Of a stretch of DNA of 64,000 nt, positions 54,370 to 63,076 are shown in pieces. Both the position numbers and the translations under genes were made by a program. Position 1 is the stretch's first letter, and each line of letters starts with the position of its first letter. Source of the stretch: Lentzea sp. NBRC 102530 (GTDB lineage: Bacteria; Actinomycetota; Actinomycetes; Mycobacteriales; Pseudonocardiaceae); contig NZ_BSTF01000005.1 in the NCBI RefSeq assembly GCF_030269365.1, positions 1-64,000 on the forward strand. The letters run 5' to 3'. The notes under the pieces are model-generated. The model saw only the letters and a list, made by a program, of their open reading frames with translations. It did not search any database and was not told the origin of the DNA.

Positions 54370-55092
54370 TCACTCGCCTGCCACAGATTGCCGATAGAGG
54401 AGCTCGTAGAGATGGGCGCCCTTGATGAGGACCGAGGCCTCCACGGGACGCTCGTTGTCGCTGTAGACGACGCGAAGTTGCCGCATCACGGGTGTGCCGT
54501 CGGGAAGATCGAGAGCCTCGGCCTCTTCCACGGTCGGCGGGCGGGCCGAGATGCGGTCGACGAAAGTACGTTGCGGATAGCCGAGTTCGGCGAGCGCTTC
54601 GGGAGCACCACCACGGATCTTGGCCGTTTTGGCCAGTCTGCTGCCGACGGCGATGTCGGCGGGGTAGTACGACGCCGAGAGCTCCACGGGCTGGTCGTCG
54701 TGGAAGAGGACTCTGGTGCGGACGACGGCGGTCGCGCCGGGGACGAGCCGCAGTCCGGCGGCGACATCCGCGGGCGGTGCGGCGGTGGTGACGTCGAGCA
54801 GTTGGTACCGGTACCGGTCAGGTTCCGGCGCGATGTACGCGGCAGCGTCGACCACGAGAGGCTGCCGGTCGCGCACGTACACGCCTTTGCCGACGCGACT
54901 GTCCAGGAACCCCTCGTCCTTCAACGACTTCAGCGCGTGCTGGATGGTCGCGTTCGCCGCGCTGTACCGCGCGACGAGTTGCGAGGTCGACGGCAGCTGG
55001 GCGCCGGGCGCCAGGTCGCCGCGCATGATGAGGTCGCGCAGATCTGCCGCGATCTGCTGATGGCGGGGGCGGAGATCACGTGCGCGGGGCAA
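54370..55092 (-). CDS. GntR-family regulator with UTRA domain
   Basis: A 240-aa HutC-type GntR regulator: N-terminal winged helix (LPSTSQLVARYSAANATIQ, about residues 34-52) and a UTRA effector domain (about 90-235) with ELSASYYPADIA. The start is a TTG at 55092 with GAGGAG 5 nt upstream. A UTRA-only protein is encoded just upstream on the same strand, 33 bp away. Confidence 0.92.
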   Translation of the reverse strand: MPRARDLRPRHQQIAADLRDLIMRGDLAPGAQLPSTSQLVARYSAANATIQHALKSLKDEGFLDSRVGKGVYVRDRQPLVVDAAAYIAPEPDRYRYQLLDVTTAAPPADVAAGLRLVPGATAVVRTRVLFHDDQPVELSASYYPADIAVGSRLAKTAKIRGGAPEALAELGYPQRTFVDRISARPPTVEEAEALDLPDGTPVMRQLRVVYSDNERPVEASVLIKGAHLYELLYRQSVAGE

Positions 55093-55125
55093 ACCGGCTC
55101 CTCGTGGGGAACGTCGTCACAGCGA

Positions 55126-55659
55126 TCAGGTTGTCAGCTCGTAACGCAGCCGCCGCCCGTCCGCCGTCATCGTCATCGTGCTGGCCTCGACGGGCAGATC
55201 CTTCTCCGTGAACAGGGTGCGTGCGAGCAGCAACACGCAGGACCGGGCGTCCAAGTGCAGCACGGCTCGTTCGTGTGGATCGGCCAAGCGCGCACTGACG
55301 TCCTCGCGAACGTGGCGAGGCGGGTAGCCGAGATCGGCCAGGAGCGCGACCGCGCCGCCGGGGATCTTCCGTGCTTCCGCAAGGCGAGTGCCCCGCGCGA
55401 TGGTCGCGGGGTAGTAGGAATCCGTGATCTCGACGGGATGGTCGTCGAAGAGCATGACCCGGCGCCGGACGATCACCTGCTCGTCCGGCGTCAGGCCGAG
55501 CATGCGGGCGACGGAGGCCGGGGCGGGAATCGCGTCCACGCTGACCAGCTTCTGAGTGCCGACACCGCCGTGCGCGGAGGCTTCGGCTCCCCAGGCGTCA
55601 CCGTGTCGGCCGGAGACGTAGGGCATCGACACACTCGTCCACGGTCCGGCGTGCGCCAT
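55126..55659 (-). CDS. UTRA-domain protein lacking a DNA-binding domain
   Basis: A 177-aa protein that consists of a UTRA-like domain (VARMLGLTPDEQVIVRRRVM, then EITDSYYPATIA) and a short N-terminus with the SMPYVSGRHGDAWGAEA motif; no winged helix precedes it. SYYP and the pattern of the UTRA fold align with the neighbouring GntR protein, so the pair are partial paralogues. It could sense a ligand and act by heterodimerising. It is divergent from an XRE/DUF5753 gene, a pairing I recall in other actinobacteria. The start at 55659 is an ATG; no better one is seen. Confidence 0.82.
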   Translation of the reverse strand: MAHAGPWTSVSMPYVSGRHGDAWGAEASAHGGVGTQKLVSVDAIPAPASVARMLGLTPDEQVIVRRRVMLFDDHPVEITDSYYPATIARGTRLAEARKIPGGAVALLADLGYPPRHVREDVSARLADPHERAVLHLDARSCVLLLARTLFTEKDLPVEASTMTMTADGRRLRYELTT

Positions 55660-55734
55660 CGCTTGCCCCTTCCATGCCGGTGATGGTCCCGGTCATGAAC
55701 CTTAGTCATAAAGCAGCAAGGTGCCAGAGCAGCA

Positions 55735-55763
55735 TTGCTGCCTTTCGGATATTGCAGTAAGGT
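55735..55763 (+). promoter_or_regulatory. Promoter of the XRE regulator gene
   Basis: TTGCTG (55735-55740) and TAAGGT (55758-55763) are separated by exactly 17 bp. A GGAGGAGAGG ribosome binding site follows before the GTG at 55788. Confidence 0.7.
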
Positions 55764-55787
55764 TTGGGCGGAGGAGAGGAGCCGAGC

Positions 55788-56624
55788 GTGCCGATGAGGA
55801 TCTCGACCGTACGTGGCCGCGAGTTCGGTGCCGAGTTGAGGAGGGTGCTTGCCGCTGCTGGTCTGACCTCGCGTCAGGCAGCCGGGATCCTGGAATGGGA
55901 CGAGGCCAAGGTCTCGAACCTCGCGAACGGCAAAGGCGGTGCCAGCCAGCTCGAAGTCGCTCTGTTGCTCGGCGTCTGCGGTGTGAAATCCGACGAAGTC
56001 GCACGCCTGCTCTCGCTCTACTGTGAGAAGAACCAGCAGGGATGGTGGCGGCAGCACGGAGCACGCTCGTCTGCCGGGCTTCGCACGGTCGTAGAGCACC
56101 TGAAGGTGGCCAAGACGATGACGTGTTGGCACACGCACATGGTGCCCCACTTCCTGCAGACAGCCCGCTACATGCGGGAGGTGCTGAGTGCCTCGTCTCC
56201 TGCCTCATCGCATGAACTCGATCAGCGAGCAGACACACAACTGGCGATGCAAGCGTTCATCCAGCAAGGGACGAAGTGCACTTTCGTCATCCACGAGTTG
56301 GCGTTGCGGCTGCCGGTCGGTGGTCCGCAAGTGCATGCGGAGCAGTTGCTGAGTCTGATGTCCTCGGCGAACCGGCCGAACGTCGAGATCCGAATCTTGC
56401 CCGCCGAGTGCGGCGCACATGCCGGGATGGCAGGACCCTTCACGCGGCTGACGTTCGACAAGTACAAGCCACTGGTGTGGGTGGAAACCGAGAACTCCAG
56501 CCTCTTCGCCGAGACGGACGATGCGATCAGGGACTACGAGAGAGTCGTTGACGCACTCGAGGAAAATTCATTGGACGGGGACACATCCAGGCAACTCGTA
56601 GTTGCTTTGTACGACGCGCTTTGA
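55788..56624 (+). CDS. XRE-family regulator with DUF5753 domain
   Basis: A 278-aa protein: N-terminal XRE HTH (TSRQAAGILEWDEAKVSNL, about residues 28-46) and a C-terminal DUF5753 domain (about 95-270) with WHTHMVPHFLQTARY. Such Scr1/BldB-linked proteins act with DUF397 partners in streptomycete differentiation; no DUF397 gene is adjacent here. The start is the GTG at 55788 after a strong ribosome binding site and promoter. It is divergent from the UTRA-only gene. Confidence 0.92.
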   Translation: MPMRISTVRGREFGAELRRVLAAAGLTSRQAAGILEWDEAKVSNLANGKGGASQLEVALLLGVCGVKSDEVARLLSLYCEKNQQGWWRQHGARSSAGLRTVVEHLKVAKTMTCWHTHMVPHFLQTARYMREVLSASSPASSHELDQRADTQLAMQAFIQQGTKCTFVIHELALRLPVGGPQVHAEQLLSLMSSANRPNVEIRILPAECGAHAGMAGPFTRLTFDKYKPLVWVETENSSLFAETDDAIRDYERVVDALEENSLDGDTSRQLVVALYDAL

Positions 56625-56647
56625 GGATCGCTGCTTGGATGAGCCCC

Positions 56648-57223
56648 ATGACCGCGTACGACCTCGCCCGTGCCCTGCCCGCGATCCCGGAGCTGCGCGC
56701 GCGGTGCCGTGCACTGGCCGCGCTGGACGCCGTCATGGACCCGGACGACGACTACCGCTACCACCAGTACGACGCGGACTGGGCGCCCGGCGAGGAGATG
56801 GCGTCCATGCAGGACGGTGCGGGCAACGAGTACTCGATCACGTTCACGGCCGCCGGGGCGTTCGTGCGCGGGTTCGACCACGAGTCGGAGATGAGCCCGT
56901 ACGCCACCGATGACGGCGAGCCGTGGCCCGGTGTCGTCGCCTCCGTGCCCGAGGTGTTCCGCGCGTGCCTGGAGGAACCGGCGTTCTGCGACGAGGAGAC
57001 GCCGCGCGTCACGGTGTGCCTGTGGCGCGAGCACGGCGACACGGAATGGCGGCACGGGGACATCACGTTCCCCGGCGACGGCAACGACGACGGGGCCGGC
57101 TGGATGTTCGCCCTGCTGACCGACGGCACGCCCGAGGCGTACCGGAAGTGGGCGCAGGAGTACTACGAGACGTCGGTCGACCTCGCCGTCGTGCGGGGCG
57201 TCTTCGCTCAGTTCGCCGGCTGA
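56648..57223 (+). CDS. Unknown protein, 191 aa
   Basis: A soluble acidic 191-aa protein with many aromatic residues (YRYHQYDADWAPGEEMASM near residue 40) and no signal peptide. I do not recognise the family with confidence; the overall character resembles immunity- or SUKH-like hypothetical proteins. The start is the ATG at 56648 (an ATG at 56639 is also in frame). It follows the XRE gene by 23 bp on the same strand and its end overlaps the convergent P-loop gene by 16 bp. Confidence 0.7.
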   Translation: MTAYDLARALPAIPELRARCRALAALDAVMDPDDDYRYHQYDADWAPGEEMASMQDGAGNEYSITFTAAGAFVRGFDHESEMSPYATDDGEPWPGVVASVPEVFRACLEEPAFCDEETPRVTVCLWREHGDTEWRHGDITFPGDGNDDGAGWMFALLTDGTPEAYRKWAQEYYETSVDLAVVRGVFAQFAG

Positions 57224-57735
57224 CGCTCCACCGTCAGCCACCACGAGATCACGTCCTGCGCGACCTCGGTCACGGGCTGGTCGGCGAGCACCACGTAGTC
57301 CTCGATCCACGACGACGTGTACAGCGCGGTGAGCTCCTCGGCGCGTTCGACGTGCCACCGCAGGTCGGCCTCGCCGTGGTGGCGCCGAGCGAGCCGCTCG
57401 CGGAGCACCGGCAGGTCCGCCTTCAACCGGCAGACGTTGAGCTTGCCGCCGATCACCGACGCGTAACGCGCCCGGTCCTCCCGGCTCTCCAGCACGCCGG
57501 CGAGCACGATCCGCTGCACGCCCGCCGCGACGTAGTTGCGCACCACGGCTTCGAGGTTGCGCAGTTGCAGCTCGAAGTGGAACGGGTCGTCGGACGGCGG
57601 CGGCCAGCAGGCGGACAGCCAGTCGAGGTCGATCACCGCGTGCGGCACCCCGGCCCCGGCCAGCCGGTCGCCGACGGCTTCGGCGACCGTCGTCTTGCCC
57701 ACCCCGACCGGGCCGGTGATCAGCAGTGCCTTCAC
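57208..57735 (-). CDS. P-loop nucleoside/shikimate-kinase-like ATPase
   Basis: A 175-aa P-loop protein with Walker [14 protein letters not shown] (about residues 8-20), [11 protein letters not shown] and an [14 protein letters not shown] lid-like Arg region. It belongs to the AAA_33-like small kinases, whose members phosphorylate sugars, nucleosides or antibiotics. The start is the GTG at 57735 within the stop of the upstream acetyltransferase gene (GTGA). It is the third gene of an exporter-acetyltransferase-kinase operon. Confidence 0.87.
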   Translation of the reverse strand: MKALLITGPVGVGKTTVAEAVGDRLAGAGVPHAVIDLDWLSACWPPPSDDPFHFELQLRNLEAVVRNYVAAGVQRIVLAGVLESREDRARYASVIGGKLNVCRLKADLPVLRERLARRHHGEADLRWHVERAEELTALYTSSWIEDYVVLADQPVTEVAQDVISWWLTVERQPAN

Positions 57736-58367
57736 CCCGCGACCTCGGCCAGCTCGGCGGGCGTGCCGGACATGATCACGCGGACGTGCTCGGTCACCTT
57801 CTCCACCGGCCAGTCCCACCACGCGATCCGCTCCAGCAGCGCGACCTCCTCGGGGCTGTACCGCGTCTTCAGCAGCTTCGCCGGGTTGCCGCCGACGATG
57901 CCGTACGCCGGAACGTCCGACACCACAACGGATCCGGCCGCGATGATCGCGCCGTTGCCGATGCGCACGCCCGGCATGATCAGGGCGTGGTAGCCGATCC
58001 AGACGTCGTTGCCCACCACCGTGTCACCCCGGGACGGCGCGCCCAGGGCGATGTCCAGCGTCTTCTCGCCCCAGACGCCGCCGAAGATCGTGAACGGGAA
58101 CGTCGACACGCCCGCCATGCTGTGGTTGGCGCCGGACATGATGAACCGCACGCCCTCCGCCAGCGCGCAGTAACGGCCGATGACGAGCTTCTCGGTGCCG
58201 AAGTTGTAGAGGACGTTGCGGCGTTCGAACTCCTCGGCGTGAAAGGGATCGTCGTAGTAGGTGTACTCGCCGATCTCGATCTGCGGGTTCTTCACCAACG
58301 GCTTGAGCAACACCGTGCGCGCGTAGTCCGGCAACGGGTAGAGGTTGTCGGGCGAGGGAATCGTCAC
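57732..58367 (-). CDS. Vat/CatB-type xenobiotic acetyltransferase
   Basis: A 211-aa left-handed beta-helix (hexapeptide-repeat) acetyltransferase. The SGANHSM motif holds the catalytic His (about residue 82) typical of Vat streptogramin and CatB chloramphenicol acetyltransferases. [18 protein letters not shown] and [20 protein letters not shown] are the family's hallmark coils. Actual drug resistance is not implied by family alone. It overlaps the exporter (GTGA at 58364-58367) and the kinase gene. Confidence 0.92.
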   Translation of the reverse strand: MTIPSPDNLYPLPDYARTVLLKPLVKNPQIEIGEYTYYDDPFHAEEFERRNVLYNFGTEKLVIGRYCALAEGVRFIMSGANHSMAGVSTFPFTIFGGVWGEKTLDIALGAPSRGDTVVGNDVWIGYHALIMPGVRIGNGAIIAAGSVVVSDVPAYGIVGGNPAKLLKTRYSPEEVALLERIAWWDWPVEKVTEHVRVIMSGTPAELAEVAG

Positions 58368-60238
58368 GGTGCTCCGATCGGCTCTTCGCTGAACTGAGTG
58401 CGGTACAGCTTGGCGTAGTGGCCCTCCTTGGCCAGCAACACTTCATGCGTGCCACGTTCGACGATTCGACCGGCGTCGACGACGAGGATCTGGTCCGCCG
58501 CGCGGATGGTCGAGAGCCGGTGCGCGATCACCAGCGACGTCCTCCCCGCCAGTGCCTCGACCAACGCCTCCTGCACCGCCGCCTCCGACCGCGAGTCCAG
58601 GTGCGCGGTGGCCTCGTCCAGGATCACCACGCGCGGCTTGGCCAGCAGCAGCCGTGCGATCGTCAGCCGTTGCCGTTCACCGCCGGAAAGACGGTAGCCG
58701 CGTTCGCCGACGACGGTGTCCAACTGATCCGGCAGCGACGACACCAGGTCCGCGAGCCGGGCCCGGCCGAGCGCGTCCCAGATCTCCTCGTCGGTGGCGG
58801 TGGGCGCGGCCAGCCGCAGGTTCGCGCCGATCGACTCGTGGAACAGGTGCCCGTCCTGCGTCACCATGCCCACGGTCTCGCGGATCGAGTCGAACGACAG
58901 GTCGCGAACGTCCACACCGGACAGCCGGACCGTGCCGGAGTCGGCGTCGTACAAGCGGGGCACCAGCGACGCGATCGTCGACTTGCCCGCACCCGACGCG
59001 CCGACCAGCGCGATCAGCGAGCCCGGCGCGGCGGTGAACGACACCCCGCCGAGCACCTCCTCGCCGCCGCGGGTGTCGAGCGAGGCGACCTCCTCCAGCG
59101 ACGCGATCGACACCTTGTCCGCGGACGGGTAGGCGAACTCCACGTTCGAGAACTCGACCTCCACCGGACCGTCCGGCACGGCCACCGCGTCGGGCTTCTC
59201 CTTGATCAACGGCGGCAGGTCCAGCACCTCGAAGACCCGCTCGAACGACACCAGCGCCGTCATCACGTCCACCCGTGCGCCGGCCAACGCCGTCAACGGC
59301 GCGTACAACCGTGTCAGCAGCAGCGCCAGCGTCACGATCGTGCCCGGCGCCATCTCCCCCTGGAACACGAACCAGCCACCCAGCCCGTAGACCAACGCCA
59401 GCGCCAACGATGAGACGAGCGTCAACGCCACGAGGAACAGCCACTGCGCCACGGCCGTCCGCACGCCGATGTCCCGCACGCGCCGAGCGCGCGCTCCGAA
59501 CTCCGCGCTCTCCAGCGCCGGACGGCCGAACAGCTTGATCAACGTGGCGCCGGGTGCGGAGAACCGCTCGGTCATCTGCGTCGTCATCGCCGAGTCGAGG
59601 TTCGCGGCCTCGCGGTGCATCGATGCCAAGCGCTTGCCCATCCGCCGCGCGGGGATCAGGAAGATCGGCAGCAGGATCATCGCGAGCACCGTGACCTGCC
59701 AGGACAGCGTCAGCATCACGGCCAGCGTCAGCACGAGGGCGATCACGTTCGTGACCACACCGGAGATCGTCTCGGAGAACGCCCGCTGCGCCGCGATCAC
59801 GTCGTTGTTCAGCCGCGAGACCAGTGCGCCGGTGCGCGTGCGGGTGAAGAACGCGATCGGCATCCGCTGCACGTGGTCGAAGACCGCCTGCCGCAGCCGC
59901 AGGATCAGGTCCTCGCCGACCCGCGCCGACTGCCACCGCTCGGCCAGCGAGAACCCGGCCTCCAGCACCGCCACGCCGGCGATCGCCAGCGCCAGCCACA
60001 CCACCAGCCCGAAGTCCTGGCCCGCGATGATCGTGTCGACCACCCGGCCGGCGAGCACCGGCGACGCCACCGCGAGCACCGCGGCGAACGAGGACGTGGC
60101 CAGAAGTCCGTACACGGCACGGCGTTGCGGACGCGCGAACCGGGCGACACGCTTCAACGTCGCCCGGCTCACCCGGCGGCTCTTCTCGTCCTGCATCGCG
60201 CTCTCGAGCGCGTACCAGGCGTTGAAGTCGATGTTCAT
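58364..60238 (-). CDS. ABC exporter, fused membrane and ATPase domains
   Basis: A 624-aa half-transporter working as a homodimer: six transmembrane helices (about residues 40-340), then an NBD with Walker [10 protein letters not shown] (about 418), signature LSGGERQR (about 516), Walker [13 protein letters not shown] and H-loop VIAHRLST. It resembles MsbA/LmrA-type drug or lipid exporters. First gene of the operon with the Vat-like acetyltransferase and P-loop kinase. It begins at the ATG at 60238. Confidence 0.94.
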   Translation of the reverse strand: MNIDFNAWYALESAMQDEKSRRVSRATLKRVARFARPQRRAVYGLLATSSFAAVLAVASPVLAGRVVDTIIAGQDFGLVVWLALAIAGVAVLEAGFSLAERWQSARVGEDLILRLRQAVFDHVQRMPIAFFTRTRTGALVSRLNNDVIAAQRAFSETISGVVTNVIALVLTLAVMLTLSWQVTVLAMILLPIFLIPARRMGKRLASMHREAANLDSAMTTQMTERFSAPGATLIKLFGRPALESAEFGARARRVRDIGVRTAVAQWLFLVALTLVSSLALALVYGLGGWFVFQGEMAPGTIVTLALLLTRLYAPLTALAGARVDVMTALVSFERVFEVLDLPPLIKEKPDAVAVPDGPVEVEFSNVEFAYPSADKVSIASLEEVASLDTRGGEEVLGGVSFTAAPGSLIALVGASGAGKSTIASLVPRLYDADSGTVRLSGVDVRDLSFDSIRETVGMVTQDGHLFHESIGANLRLAAPTATDEEIWDALGRARLADLVSSLPDQLDTVVGERGYRLSGGERQRLTIARLLLAKPRVVILDEATAHLDSRSEAAVQEALVEALAGRTSLVIAHRLSTIRAADQILVVDAGRIVERGTHEVLLAKEGHYAKLYRTQFSEEPIGAP

Positions 60239-60253
60239 GACGACCAGTCTCGA

Positions 60254-60273
60254 ACCTCGACCTACAACGAGGT
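60254..60273. promoter_or_regulatory. Inverted repeat at the exporter operon promoter
   Basis: ACCTCG (60254-60259) and CGAGGT (60268-60273) flank an 8-nt spacer just upstream of the exporter start, a possible operator. Confidence 0.35.
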
Positions 60274-61169
60274 CAAGCCGTTTTCAGGAACTCGTCCACC
60301 TCGGCGAAGACCGCCGCACGCACTGGCGCGGGCGACAGGAACAGGTCGTGCATGCCCGCCTTGATCTCCACGACCTTGACCGAGGAGCCGATCTTCGGGC
60401 CCCACTTGCGCATGCCCTCGACGTCGAGCACGGCGTCGGCCTGGGAGACGTCCTCGCTCCACTCCTTGGCGTTCAACATGCTCCTGTCCGAGTGCAGCAC
60501 CAGGACGGGCACCCGCACGTCGAGTCCCTTGTGGACCTTCTCCTGGCCCAGCAGCACGGCCCGGATCCACCCGGCGAGCACCGGGAAGCCCGCCAAAGGC
60601 TTCCACTTCAGGTCGAAGTCCCACTCGCCGTTGCGCGTGTTGTGGATCGCCGCGCCGTACGCCTCGCCGAGGTTCGCGCGGATCTTCACCTTCGGCGCGA
60701 CGCCGCCGAGCACCTTCACGATCTGCCGCACGAGCGGCGGTTCGACCACGTCCAGCCACGGGCTGTTGAGCACCAACGCGTCGATGAGGTCGCTGGAGCG
60801 CCGTTCGTGCGCCCACAACGACGTGGTGAGGCCACCCGTCGAGTGCCCCATGAGCACGACACGTGAGTGCTCTTCACGGATGACCGCGATCGCCGCGTCG
60901 ATCTCCTCGAAGTACACGGTGATGTCGGTCGTGTAGTTCGGCAGCTCGCCGTCGCGCATCGACCGCCCGTAACCGCGCAGGTCCACGGCGTAGAAGTCGT
61001 AGCCCTGGGCCGTGTAGTGCTCGGCCACGTGCTCCTGGAAGAAGTAGTCCGCGAAACCGTGCACGTAGAGGATCGCGCCGCGGTCGTTGGCCACCGCCCG
61101 CCTGCGGACCAGGGTCGCTGAGGCGCCGCCGCGCAGGGGGAGGACCGTGGTGTCTTCGTCGCTGCTCAC
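60273..61169 (-). CDS. Serine hydrolase, monoacylglycerol-lipase-like
   Basis: A 298-aa alpha/beta hydrolase of the Hydrolase_4 (S33-like) type. The oxyanion HGFADY and nucleophile VLMGHSTGGLT (Ser about residue 111) are clear; an Asp in LVLHSDRSM and a late His in KAGMHDLFLS complete the triad. Lipid esters are the likely substrates. The start is the GTG at 61169; the longer open frame to 61286 would invade the divergent M48 gene. The hexamer CAAACT 6-7 nt upstream may be its -10. Confidence 0.9.
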   Translation of the reverse strand: MSSDEDTTVLPLRGGASATLVRRRAVANDRGAILYVHGFADYFFQEHVAEHYTAQGYDFYAVDLRGYGRSMRDGELPNYTTDITVYFEEIDAAIAVIREEHSRVVLMGHSTGGLTTSLWAHERRSSDLIDALVLNSPWLDVVEPPLVRQIVKVLGGVAPKVKIRANLGEAYGAAIHNTRNGEWDFDLKWKPLAGFPVLAGWIRAVLLGQEKVHKGLDVRVPVLVLHSDRSMLNAKEWSEDVSQADAVLDVEGMRKWGPKIGSSVKVVEIKAGMHDLFLSPAPVRAAVFAEVDEFLKTA

Positions 61170-61226
61170 CGCGCAAGTTTGCAACGGTCTGGAGCCGATT
61201 CCGTGCAGCCTTGTCCGGATCGTGTC

Positions 61227-61232
61227 TAACCT
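61227..61232 (+). promoter_or_regulatory. -10 element TAACCT of the M48 protease gene
   Basis: TAACCT lies 7 nt before the GTG at 61240, with no ribosome binding site. Confidence 0.5.
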
Positions 61233-61239
61233 GGATGGT

Positions 61240-62262
61240 GTGACGGGGGATATTGAGCAGTCATCGAGGGTGCGGTTCCCGGGCATCAGCCCACGCGCCT
61301 ATGAGCACCCTGCCGACCGAGGCGCCCTCGCGGTGCTGAGGGCGGTGCCCGCCGTGGCACCGATCCTCAAGGCGGTCGCCGGAGCCTTCACGGAACGAGG
61401 CGAGCGCCTTCTCCAGGTGGCGTCCTCCGTCCGGGTGGGCCCGAAGCAGTACCCGCAGCTCGACCGCATCCGCAACGAGGTGGCGGCGACGTTCGACCTC
61501 GCCGAGGTGCCCGAGCTCTTCGTCGAGCGCAACTCGCAGGCGTACGGCTACACCTACGGCATCGACAAGCCGTTCATCGTGATCAGCACGGGCGCGGTCG
61601 ACCTGCTCGACAACGAGTCGCTGCGCTTCCTGATCGGTCACGAGATGGGCCACGCGATGTCGGGCCACGCGCTGTACAACACGCTGCTGCGCCGGCTCGT
61701 CGACCTGACCACGTCGTTCGCGTGGGTGCCCGCGGGCGCCATCGCGATGCGGGCGGTCATCGCGGCGCTGCGCGAGTGGCAGCGCAAGACCGAGCTCTCC
61801 TGCGACCGGGCGGGCCTGCTGGCCTGCCAGGACCCGCAGGCCGCGCTGCGCACGCACCTCGCGCTCGCGGGCGACCTCGGCGGTCAGGTCGACATCGCGT
61901 CGTTCCTCGCCCAGGCGAAGGAGTACGAGGAGGTCGAGGACATCCGCGACAGCCTCCTCAAGCTCCTGCACACCGAGCACCGCACGCACCCGCTGGTCGT
62001 GGTGCGGGCCGCGGAGCTGCAGCGCTGGTCGGCCAGCGAGGAGTACCGCGAGATCCTCACCGGCACGTACCCGCGCCGCGAGGACGACCGGCCCACGACC
62101 AACCTGACCGACGACATCAAGGGCGCCGCCCGGTCGTACCGGGAGTCCATGAACAACTCCGCCGACCCGCTGATCAAGACGATCAACGACATCGGCGAGT
62201 CGGTCATGGGCGCGGCCGGCAAGCTCTGGAGCAAGGTTGCTCCGAACGGCCCAGCGGAGTAG
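61240..62262 (+). CDS. M48-family zinc metalloprotease
   Basis: A 340-aa protease with LIGHEMGHAMSGH (H134, E135, H138) and a third ligand Glu in TELSCDRAGLLACQD (about residue 184). A single hydrophobic segment (about 155-178) lies between them, so it is probably a membrane-associated HtpX-like cousin with few helices. It may act in membrane-protein quality control. The start is the GTG at 61240, leaderless; the open frame from 61087 is antisense to the hydrolase gene. The trypsin gene follows in 15 bp. Confidence 0.9.
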   Translation: MTGDIEQSSRVRFPGISPRAYEHPADRGALAVLRAVPAVAPILKAVAGAFTERGERLLQVASSVRVGPKQYPQLDRIRNEVAATFDLAEVPELFVERNSQAYGYTYGIDKPFIVISTGAVDLLDNESLRFLIGHEMGHAMSGHALYNTLLRRLVDLTTSFAWVPAGAIAMRAVIAALREWQRKTELSCDRAGLLACQDPQAALRTHLALAGDLGGQVDIASFLAQAKEYEEVEDIRDSLLKLLHTEHRTHPLVVVRAAELQRWSASEEYREILTGTYPRREDDRPTTNLTDDIKGAARSYRESMNNSADPLIKTINDIGESVMGAAGKLWSKVAPNGPAE

Positions 62263-62263
62263 C

Positions 62264-62269
62264 TACCAT
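62264..62269 (+). promoter_or_regulatory. -10 element TACCAT of the first trypsin gene
   Basis: TACCAT lies 8 nt before the ATG at 62278. A GGAG sequence in the gap may also bind the ribosome. Confidence 0.5.
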
Positions 62270-62277
62270 CTGGAGTC

Positions 62278-63054
62278 ATGAGACGACTCCTGGTGTTGGT
62301 TCTCTCCGCTTTGCTGGCCTCCACGGGCACCGCCGCCGCCGACGAGCAGGTCGTCGGCGGCGAGCGGGCGTCCATCAAAGCCAATCCGTGGGTCGTCTAC
62401 CTGGTCGACGACCGGGGGCTCCAGTTCTGCGGCGGCACGATCGTCGCCCCCGCGAAGGTCCTCACCGCGGCCCACTGCGCCTTGGGCCGGGCCGCCCGCG
62501 AACTCCAGGTCGTCGCCGGCCGCGAGGACAAGCAGGACCGCCAGTCCGGCGTCGTCGCCGACGTGGCCAAGATCTGGATCCACAAGCAATACGTGTCGGC
62601 TGACCAGGGCGAGGACCTGGCCGTCCTCACGCTGAAGGACGAGCTCCCGTACACCCCGCTGCCGCTCGCCGAACTCACCGACCGGGCGCTCTACCAGCCC
62701 GGCACCGAACTGCGCGCCCTCGGCTGGGGCCGCACCGCCGAGAACGGCAAGACCTCCCGCTACCTGATGCAGGCCACCGTCCCGGTCCTGCCCGACAGCT
62801 TCTGCGTCGACACCTACCCGCAGTTCGTGAAGACCGACATGTTCTGCGCGGGCTTCGAGGGCGGCAAGGTCGACACCTGCCAGGGCGACTCCGGCGGCCC
62901 GATCGTGGCGGACGGCAAGCTCGTCGGCGTCACCTCCTGGGGCGAGGGCTGCGCGCGCAAGAACAAGCCGGGCGTCTACGTCCGCATCTCCCGCTACGCC
63001 AAGGACCTTCACCCGGTGGTGGACGCTGTGCCGCCGGCGGTTGTCGAGCCGTAG
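62278..63054 (+). CDS. Secreted trypsin-like serine protease (first of tandem pair)
   Basis: A 258-aa S1 protease. Signal peptide of about 21 residues, activation site ADEQ|VVGG, then His in TAAHC (about residue 64), Asp in GEDLAVLTL (about 112) and Ser in DTCQGDSGGP (about 203). The Asp three positions before the Gly of the GDSGG motif (chymotrypsin 189) predicts cleavage after Lys/Arg. All three Cys pairs expected of small S1 enzymes seem present. It is catalytically complete. Confidence 0.95.
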   Translation: MRRLLVLVLSALLASTGTAAADEQVVGGERASIKANPWVVYLVDDRGLQFCGGTIVAPAKVLTAAHCALGRAARELQVVAGREDKQDRQSGVVADVAKIWIHKQYVSADQGEDLAVLTLKDELPYTPLPLAELTDRALYQPGTELRALGWGRTAENGKTSRYLMQATVPVLPDSFCVDTYPQFVKTDMFCAGFEGGKVDTCQGDSGGPIVADGKLVGVTSWGEGCARKNKPGVYVRISRYAKDLHPVVDAVPPAVVEP

Positions 63055-63076
63055 TCCACTCGGTACTCCTGGAACC

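Noticed and set aside
52166-54397. 743-codon frame antisense to the patatin gene
   Set aside because: Composition is that of an antisense shadow, and the patatin frame has full catalytic motifs and membrane segments.
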